A DNA stretch of 11,800 nucleotides, taken from assembly GCA_964582415.1 (NCBI GenBank), contig CAZOSF010000070.1, positions 1 to 11,800 on the forward strand, in the 5' to 3' direction. Below are positions 6,990 through 11,800 of the stretch, piece by piece (the first letter of the stretch is position 1; each line of letters opens with the position of its first letter). Origin of the DNA: CAZOSF01 sp964582415 (lineage in GTDB: Bacteria; Bacteroidota; Bacteroidia; Flavobacteriales; Flavobacteriaceae). The notes under the pieces were generated by a model. That model saw only the letters and a list, made by a program, of their open reading frames with translations, was not told the origin of the DNA and ran no database searches. A program made the position numbers and the translations under genes.

Positions 6990-8822
6990 ATGAGAACACT
7001 TTTACTTTTTATGTTAGGGGCTTTGGGACAACTTAGTTTGGCGCAGGATGTTACCATAAGCGGGACCATTACCGATGAAAGTGCATTGCCATTGCCTGGT
7101 GTCAATGTATATGTTAAGGGCGGCACCAACGGAACTCAAACCGATTTTAATGGGAACTATGAAATCACTGCTGCCATTGGACAGACGTTGGTCTATTCTT
7201 ATGTTGGCTATCTAACTGTGGAACATGAGGTAAAAAAAGACGTTTCAGAGATTTCCATCACCATGCAAGCGGACAATAGCACACTGCAGGAAGTAGTCGT
7301 GGTTGGTTATGCGGGCAAAAGACAGCGTTCTATGCAAAGTGCATCCGTTAGTTCGGTGTCCCCGCGTTCTATTAAGAGAACTCATCTTTCAAACGTACTG
7401 CGGGGTAAAGCTTCAGGGGAAGAACCGTTAAATGAGAGCTACGCCCGAATTCAATCGAATATTTTTAAAAATACAGCGAATGCACCATTATCGACCTTTT
7501 CTATTGATGTTGATAAAGCCGGTTACAGCAACGTAAGACGACTCATTAATAACGGACAAAAAATTCCGAAGGATGCGGTTAAAATAGAGGAAATGATTAA
7601 TTACTTCTCCTATGACTATGCCAATCCTAAGGGAGATCAGCCCTTCTCTATAAACACCGAGGTAGCAACGTCACCTTGGAATAAAGACGCCCTATTGGTG
7701 CGCATCGGATTGAAAGGAAAGGATGTGGATACCAAAAATACACCTGCCTCGAATCTGGTGTTTCTTTTGGATGTCTCGGGTTCCATGAACGATGTCAATA
7801 AATTGCCTCTTTTGAAATCTTCTTTGGAGATTTTGGTACATCAGCTTCGTGAAGAAGACCGAGTGGCTATAGTAGTATATGCTGGCGCTGCAGGGTTGGT
7901 CTTGCCATCAACTTCAGGAATTGAAAAGGAATCCATTTTAAAGGCGATAAACAATTTAAGTGCTGGTGGCTCCACGGCAGGAGGTGAGGGTATAAAATTG
8001 GCATATAAAATTGCACAAGAGAATTTCATTGAGAAGGGGAATAATAGAATAATCCTAGCTACAGATGGCGATTTCAATGTTGGTGCTTCCAGTGATAGGG
8101 CGATGGAAGATTTGATTGTGGAGCAACGCAAGTCGGGCGTATTTTTAACCGTTCTTGGATTTGGAATGGGGAATTATAAGGATTCTAAAATGGAAACTTT
8201 GGCCGATAAAGGAAATGGAAACCATGCTTATATCGATAATATTCAAGAAGCCAGAAAAGTTTTGGGCACGGAATTCTTCGGAACTATTTACACCATTGCC
8301 AAGGATGTGAAAATTCAAGTGGAATTCAACCCGAAAAAAATACAAGCTTACCGACTTATCGGATATGAAAATCGATTGTTGAACGATGAAGATTTCAACG
8401 ATGACACCAAAGATGCCGGTGAATTGGGAAGCGGACATACTGTGACTGCCCTATATGAAATAATTCCTGTGGGGGTTAAAAGTCCTTATGTCAAGAAAAT
8501 CGATGCTTTAAAGTATTCCAAAAAGGATGAATTATCTGATAATTCAGAACTGCTTACGGTGAAGTTCAGGTATAAGGAACCAGATGGAGACACCAGTAAA
8601 TTAATTGAGCATAGTGTATTGGATAAGGCTGTCGCCTTCGAGAATGCTTCCGAAGATTTTAAATTTTCGGCTGCAGTTGCCTTGTTCGGGCAACAATTAA
8701 GAGAATCCGTGTTTATAGACACATTTAAACGAGAAGATGTAGTGGCCCTTGCAGAATCGGGAAGAGGTAAGGATCTGGAGGGTTATAGATCCGAATTCAT
8801 TCGGTTGGTAAAGAGCTACTAG
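6990..8822 (+). CDS. secreted von Willebrand factor A protein with N-terminal CarboxypepD_reg-like domain (YfbK-like)
   Basis: A 610-residue protein in four parts. Residues 1-18 are a signal peptide ending 'LSLAQ'. Residues 21-93 are a CarboxypepD_reg-like beta-sandwich ('GTITDESALPLPGVNVYVKG', 'TDFNGNYEI', 'YSYVGY'). Residues 98-143 resemble the TonB-box and first plug residues of SusC-type receptors ('LQEVVVVGYAGKRQRSMQSA', then 'SNVLRGKASG'). From about 165 it matches the YfbK-type vWA architecture: a conserved lead-in ('STFSIDVDKAGYSNVRR'), a vWA domain with intact MIDAS (Asp261-x-Ser263-x-Ser265 in 'LDVSGSMND', Thr329 in 'GGSTAGG', Asp359 in 'ATDGDFN'), and a C-terminal DUF3520-like region (about 430-605). 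It should bind a divalent metal and a protein ligand in the envelope; the ligand is unknown. It has its own upstream repeats and a terminator. Confidence 0.88.
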   Translation: MRTLLLFMLGALGQLSLAQDVTISGTITDESALPLPGVNVYVKGGTNGTQTDFNGNYEITAAIGQTLVYSYVGYLTVEHEVKKDVSEISITMQADNSTLQEVVVVGYAGKRQRSMQSASVSSVSPRSIKRTHLSNVLRGKASGEEPLNESYARIQSNIFKNTANAPLSTFSIDVDKAGYSNVRRLINNGQKIPKDAVKIEEMINYFSYDYANPKGDQPFSINTEVATSPWNKDALLVRIGLKGKDVDTKNTPASNLVFLLDVSGSMNDVNKLPLLKSSLEILVHQLREEDRVAIVVYAGAAGLVLPSTSGIEKESILKAINNLSAGGSTAGGEGIKLAYKIAQENFIEKGNNRIILATDGDFNVGASSDRAMEDLIVEQRKSGVFLTVLGFGMGNYKDSKMETLADKGNGNHAYIDNIQEARKVLGTEFFGTIYTIAKDVKIQVEFNPKKIQAYRLIGYENRLLNDEDFNDDTKDAGELGSGHTVTALYEIIPVGVKSPYVKKIDALKYSKKDELSDNSELLTVKFRYKEPDGDTSKLIEHSVLDKAVAFENASEDFKFSAAVALFGQQLRESVFIDTFKREDVVALAESGRGKDLEGYRSEFIRLVKSY

Positions 8823-8828
8823 CTATAG

Positions 8829-8855
8829 AAAAGGGCGATTTTCATCGCCCTTTTT
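8829..8855. terminator. bidirectional Rho-independent terminator
   Basis: A perfect 7-bp stem GGGCGAT (8833-8839) / ATCGCCC (8844-8850) with a TTTC loop is flanked by AAAA before (8829-8832) and TTTTT after (8851-8855). It can therefore end transcripts in both directions. It lies 10 bases after the vWA stop codon (8820-8822 TAG) and 24 bases from the stop of the minus-strand GNAT-nitrilase gene, so both convergent genes likely use it. Confidence 0.9.
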
Positions 8856-8878
8856 ATTTTACTAAATCAAGGGTGAAG

Positions 8879-10402
8879 TTATTTCTTTTTTAACTCGAAA
8901 ACATCCTTTCTGCGGTCCCTTAAATTGCGAACACTTCCAAACTGATTCAGCTGCCGCAGTAGGTCGATATCCACATCGGCAATAAGAATCATCTCAGTAT
9001 TGGGCGTTGCCTCTGCTTTGATTCCATTGGCTGGAAACGAGAAATCGCATGGGGTAAATACCATCGATTGGGCATATTGCATGTCCATATTGTGCACTTT
9101 CGGTAGGTTTCCAACACTTCCGGCAATGGCGACATAACATTCATTTTCGATAGCCCTGGCCTGAGCACAATGCCGAACTCTGGAATAGCCATTTTGGGTA
9201 TCTGTAAGGAATGGAATGAACAGAATGTCCATACCTTCATCTGCCAGAAGTCTTGCCAATTCCGGAAATTCAGAATCATAACAAATCAGGATGCCGATTT
9301 TACCGCAATCGGTATCAAACACTTTCAATCCGCTACCTCCCTGTAATCCCCATACCTTTGCTTCGTCGGGAGTAACATGCAATTTTTCATAGCGTTCCAA
9401 ACCACCATCCCGTTTGCATAAATAGCCAACATTGTAAAGGTTCCCATCTTTTATTTCTGGCATGGAACCCGTAATGATGTTGATATTATACGAAATAGCT
9501 AGTTCTGAAAATCTTTTGATAAGCGTCGGAGAATACTTGGCCATTTCCCGGATGGCTTCGTGGGCGTCCAGATGATTGTTTTCTGCCATTAAAGGTGACA
9601 TAAAGAACTCTGGGAAAAGGGCAAAATCGGAACGATATCCAGATACCGCATCCACAAAAAATTCTACCTGAAGCATTAAGTCCTCAAAGCTGTTATAGGG
9701 CCGCATCTGCCATTGTACAAGACCCAAACGAACCACTTTTTTAATAGTAGCGGGGGTTTTGGTTTCTTTTTCATAATACACATTATCCCATTCCAACAAA
9801 ACAGCATAGTCATCGGAAGCGGCATCCCCTTGTAAATAATTTTTCAGAATTTTGGAGGGATGAAAATCATTTGAAATCTGAAAATTCAAAACAGGGTCGT
9901 GGATTTCCTTTTTGCGAACCTTGTCGATGTATTCCTTCGGAGAAAGTGTATCCTTATATTTGTGGTAGTTTGGTATCCGACCACCGAAAGCAACCCCTCT
10001 CAAATTCAATCTCTCAGAGAGCTCTTTGCGATAGTCGTACAAACGTCTTCCAAGCCGCAGCCCTCGAAACTCGGGTTTAATAAAAACATCAATCCCATAC
10101 AGGACATCCCCTTGTTGATTATGGGTGCTGAAGGTATAGTTGCCGGTGATTTCTTGATAGGTATGACCATCTTTATACTGATCATAATCTACCCGAATTG
10201 AAAGGGCACATCCCGCAATTTGATTGTTCACCTTTACAACTACCTGACCTTCTGGGAAAATTTCGATCAATCGCTTGATCTGTTGTTCCCGCCAATACAT
10301 ATCAGGCATGGTGGCATAGGCCTCAATCATGGCTTCTTTCAACTCTTGATAGTCTTCCAAACTGAGAAAAGACAATTCAATGTTCTCGATGTTTTTAATC
10401 AT
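8879..10402 (-). CDS. GNAT acetyltransferase fused to a carbon-nitrogen hydrolase (nitrilase branch 12-like)
   Basis: A 507-residue, two-domain cytoplasmic protein. Residues about 8-210 are a GNAT domain with the acyl-CoA-binding stretch 'IDVFIKPEFRGLRLGRRLY' (104-122). In the R-x-x-G-x-G motif the first glycine is Arg116, while Gly118 is kept. Residues about 222-490 are a nitrilase-superfamily domain with the full catalytic triad: Glu265 ('FPEFF'), Lys340 ('EKLHVTPDE') and Cys374 ('LICYDSEFPE'). Glu346 in the same loop may be the additional glutamate. This fusion is the RimI-nitrilase class (branch 12), whose natural substrate is not established. It probably hydrolyses an amide and acylates an amine of related compounds. 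The ATG at 10402 lies 67 bases after the N-formylglutamate amidohydrolase-like gene on the same strand, so the two may be co-transcribed. Confidence 0.92.
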   Translation of the reverse strand: MIKNIENIELSFLSLEDYQELKEAMIEAYATMPDMYWREQQIKRLIEIFPEGQVVVKVNNQIAGCALSIRVDYDQYKDGHTYQEITGNYTFSTHNQQGDVLYGIDVFIKPEFRGLRLGRRLYDYRKELSERLNLRGVAFGGRIPNYHKYKDTLSPKEYIDKVRKKEIHDPVLNFQISNDFHPSKILKNYLQGDAASDDYAVLLEWDNVYYEKETKTPATIKKVVRLGLVQWQMRPYNSFEDLMLQVEFFVDAVSGYRSDFALFPEFFMSPLMAENNHLDAHEAIREMAKYSPTLIKRFSELAISYNINIITGSMPEIKDGNLYNVGYLCKRDGGLERYEKLHVTPDEAKVWGLQGGSGLKVFDTDCGKIGILICYDSEFPELARLLADEGMDILFIPFLTDTQNGYSRVRHCAQARAIENECYVAIAGSVGNLPKVHNMDMQYAQSMVFTPCDFSFPANGIKAEATPNTEMILIADVDIDLLRQLNQFGSVRNLRDRRKDVFELKKK

Positions 10403-10469
10403 ATATACTGGATTTTTCCAATCCCTCTCAATATAAGGGTTTCAAGGAATAAGTTATAATAATGTTATG

Positions 10470-11159
10470 CTAAAAGTCGCTTAAGGTTTCTTCTATGCAA
10501 TGCTTCAGCTGTTCTTTCATCAGCTTTGGGAATTTGTTCTCATTCGCCCATTTTTGATTGATTTCCAGTTCGATACCTAGATAGTGCTCACTGAATTTTT
10601 TACGAAAATAAGAGGTAAGTCCATCGGCTTTTCCTAGATAAGGGTAATTCATTCGAACTCGATACGCTCCTAAGTTTTCTTCGATTCGTTCTTTGAATGA
10701 CTTCGCCCAATATTTTTCCTTTGTCCTTGTTGGATCATAGAGAATTCCGAAGTCGTTATTCCGTTTTTGGGTTCCCAGTTGTGGCGTAAAGGAATGCAGG
10801 GAGAGGTGAAGTATCAAACGATTTTCTTCGATGTTATCCGAAATTACCTTTGCCAATTTTTCCCTGTAAGGGCGGTAATGGTTTTTTAGAAGGCCCTCCT
10901 TATCTTCCTTTGACAAACCCTTAACCATAGGTGAAAAGAGCTGTTGGCTCCAGTCCGAACGGTTGAATTCTATTAATAGTCGGGAGGTGGTGTTTTTAAT
11001 TCCGAAATCGGCCATAGGAAGCAGGTAGTCGAATAAATCTTCCGTGCCAGGGTCGTATCCTTTGTGTGAATTTAGTAGGGTTTCATGCCCTTGAAATAGT
11101 TTTTTAAATTTTGAAGGAACTTTGTTGCCACCATGTTCACAAGAGAGGATGAGAATCAT
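10470..11159 (-). CDS. N-formylglutamate amidohydrolase family protein
   Basis: A 229-residue protein from the ATG at 11159, whose start codon overlaps the stop of the upstream gene as ATGA. I prefer this start to the ATG at 11189: it begins directly with the conserved 'MILILSCEHGGNKVP' and gives a typical coupled overlap, whereas the earlier ATG would add ten unconserved residues. Family motifs visible are 'CEHGG' (7-11), 'HKGYDPGTE' (32-40), 'LIEFNRS' (62-68), 'HLSLHSF' with His118 and His122, and Glu197 ('GIELEI'). These fit a metal-dependent amidohydrolase cleaving N-acyl-amino-acid bonds. It is not next to hut genes, so histidine breakdown is not supported. The neighbouring amidoligase points to a peptide or N-acyl-amino-acid substrate. 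Confidence 0.85.
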   Translation of the reverse strand: MILILSCEHGGNKVPSKFKKLFQGHETLLNSHKGYDPGTEDLFDYLLPMADFGIKNTTSRLLIEFNRSDWSQQLFSPMVKGLSKEDKEGLLKNHYRPYREKLAKVISDNIEENRLILHLSLHSFTPQLGTQKRNNDFGILYDPTRTKEKYWAKSFKERIEENLGAYRVRMNYPYLGKADGLTSYFRKKFSEHYLGIELEINQKWANENKFPKLMKEQLKHCIEETLSDF

Positions 11160-11800
11160 GGGGTGAAGAGGTTGTTCTCCTTTAAGCATTGTGCCAATCT
11201 ATTATAGATAGCCAGAATATTTTTCTCAGATAAGTCATTTCCTAAACCTCTCAAAATGCGCGTGGATAGTGTGCCTTCTTTCAGAATAAATTCTAAGGGA
11301 TCAATAAATTCTTGAGGAATACGATCGGAAACCTCATCGAATGCAATCTGCCAAAGTTCCCCCATGGTGGTGGGTTCAGAACAACCAAAAATGGCAACAT
11401 ATTCCAGATTCTCAACAAGGGCTTGCTCCCCATCTTTAATTCCTCGGTTTAAAATCGAAAGCAGGGAATCTTCATCAAACGCCTTTTGTCGCTCCAAAGA
11501 AATCCATTCTTCATTAACCCATGCCTTTAAAACAGTGATAATAAAAGCCGCAATAGCAATATCGGCCTTGGGGCATTCTTGAATATCGATCAAACGGATT
11601 TCGATGGCATTTCTGTCAAATCTTGCAATGGCACCCCTTGAGTTGAGAAAATGTTGATCGAGAATATGTTCGTAGTCATAGGGTCGAATGGCCTCATTGA
11701 TAGGTTGGAAAATCGTATTTTGGTAATCCTCCTTGGTAAAAACACGCTCCGGAATCACCTTTCCCGTCATTTGCGGAATTTCCTTCTGATTGGTTTTATA
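11156..11800 (-). CDS. glutamate-cysteine ligase-like (GCS2 family) amidoligase, C-terminal part
   Basis: The frame is open to the right edge of the window (ten more codons beyond the ATG at 11770), so the N-terminal part of the protein is missing and that ATG need not be the start. The visible 215 residues include 'RGAIARFDRNAIEIRLIDIQ', a conserved arginine-rich segment near the C-terminus of GCS2-type carboxylate-amine ligases, followed by 'ECPKADIAI' and a mostly helical tail. GCS2 enzymes use ATP to join an amino acid carboxylate to an amine, as in gamma-glutamylcysteine formation. In Bacteroidota, relatives often sit beside RimK-like ATP-grasp ligases, which may lie beyond the edge. The last codons overlap the next gene as ATGA. 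Exact substrate unknown; family placement is fairly confident from this motif but rests on one partial sequence. Confidence 0.75.
   Translation of the reverse strand, partial: YKTNQKEIPQMTGKVIPERVFTKEDYQNTIFQPINEAIRPYDYEHILDQHFLNSRGAIARFDRNAIEIRLIDIQECPKADIAIAAFIITVLKAWVNEEWISLERQKAFDEDSLLSILNRGIKDGEQALVENLEYVAIFGCSEPTTMGELWQIAFDEVSDRIPQEFIDPLEFILKEGTLSTRILRGLGNDLSEKNILAIYNRLAQCLKENNLFTP

Noticed and set aside
9899..10201. Plus-strand open frame of 100 codons opposite the GNAT-nitrilase gene
   Set aside because: It is antisense to the GNAT half of a well-supported protein and resembles no family.
10409..10420. Small inverted repeat TGGATTTTTCCA in the leader of the GNAT-nitrilase gene
   Set aside because: The stem is only 4 bp and the region is AT-rich, so it is not distinguishable from chance and has no T-tract or riboswitch-like context.
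11160..11189. Upstream ATG at 11189 as the start of the N-formylglutamate amidohydrolase-like gene
   Set aside because: It would give a 34-bp overlap and ten extra residues before the conserved N-terminus. The ATG at 11159 gives a standard ATGA overlap.
1..11800. CRISPR arrays, tRNA or rRNA genes, insertion sequences, phage or defence genes
   Set aside because: No spaced repeat array, cloverleaf-like sequence, transposase motif or terminal inverted repeats were seen. Base composition looks even across the window.

Overview
The window looks like an ordinary chromosomal stretch from a member of the Bacteroidota, most likely a marine-type Flavobacteriaceae. The evidence is AT-rich leaders with few Shine-Dalgarno sites, TAnnTTTG-like -7 promoter elements, a compact MenE and UPF0173 hydrolase inside a menaquinone cluster, and a secreted protein that begins with a CarboxypepD_reg-like domain and a SusC-type 'EVVVVGY' segment. 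No RNA gene, transposon, CRISPR array or phage gene was seen, and no gene-free stretch exceeds about 150 bases.

Layout. Bases 1-258 are the 3' end of holA (DNA polymerase III delta subunit). It meets a convergent doxX-family gene (259-633, minus strand) with no base between the two stop codons. From 786 to 5524 is a plus-strand menaquinone block: menA, a UPF0173 metallo-beta-lactamase-fold hydrolase, menC, a CPBP-family membrane protease and menE. From the hydrolase gene onward the genes are tightly packed (one-base stop/start overlap, then gaps of 3, 12 and 18 bases). A secreted M24 (Xaa-Pro aminopeptidase-like) peptidase follows at 5543-6862, probably by read-through. Next is a separately regulated secreted von Willebrand A protein (6990-8822), whose upstream region carries a 10-bp direct repeat with a 21-bp period. 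A strong bidirectional terminator hairpin (8829-8855) separates it from the next block.

The minus-strand block (11800 down to 8879) holds the 3' part of a GCS2-type glutamate-cysteine-ligase-like amidoligase, an N-formylglutamate amidohydrolase-family protein coupled to it by an ATGA overlap, and a 507-residue GNAT acetyltransferase-nitrilase fusion. Together they carry an amide-forming enzyme, an amide-cleaving enzyme, an acyltransferase and a C-N hydrolase. This suggests a small peptide or N-acyl/amide metabolite pathway whose first genes lie beyond the right edge.

Working together. MenC, MenE and MenA cover three steps of classical menaquinone synthesis; the other men genes are not in the window. 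The roles of the embedded hydrolase and CPBP protease are unproven and are among the more interesting questions here, with the chimeric vWA protein and the amidoligase block.
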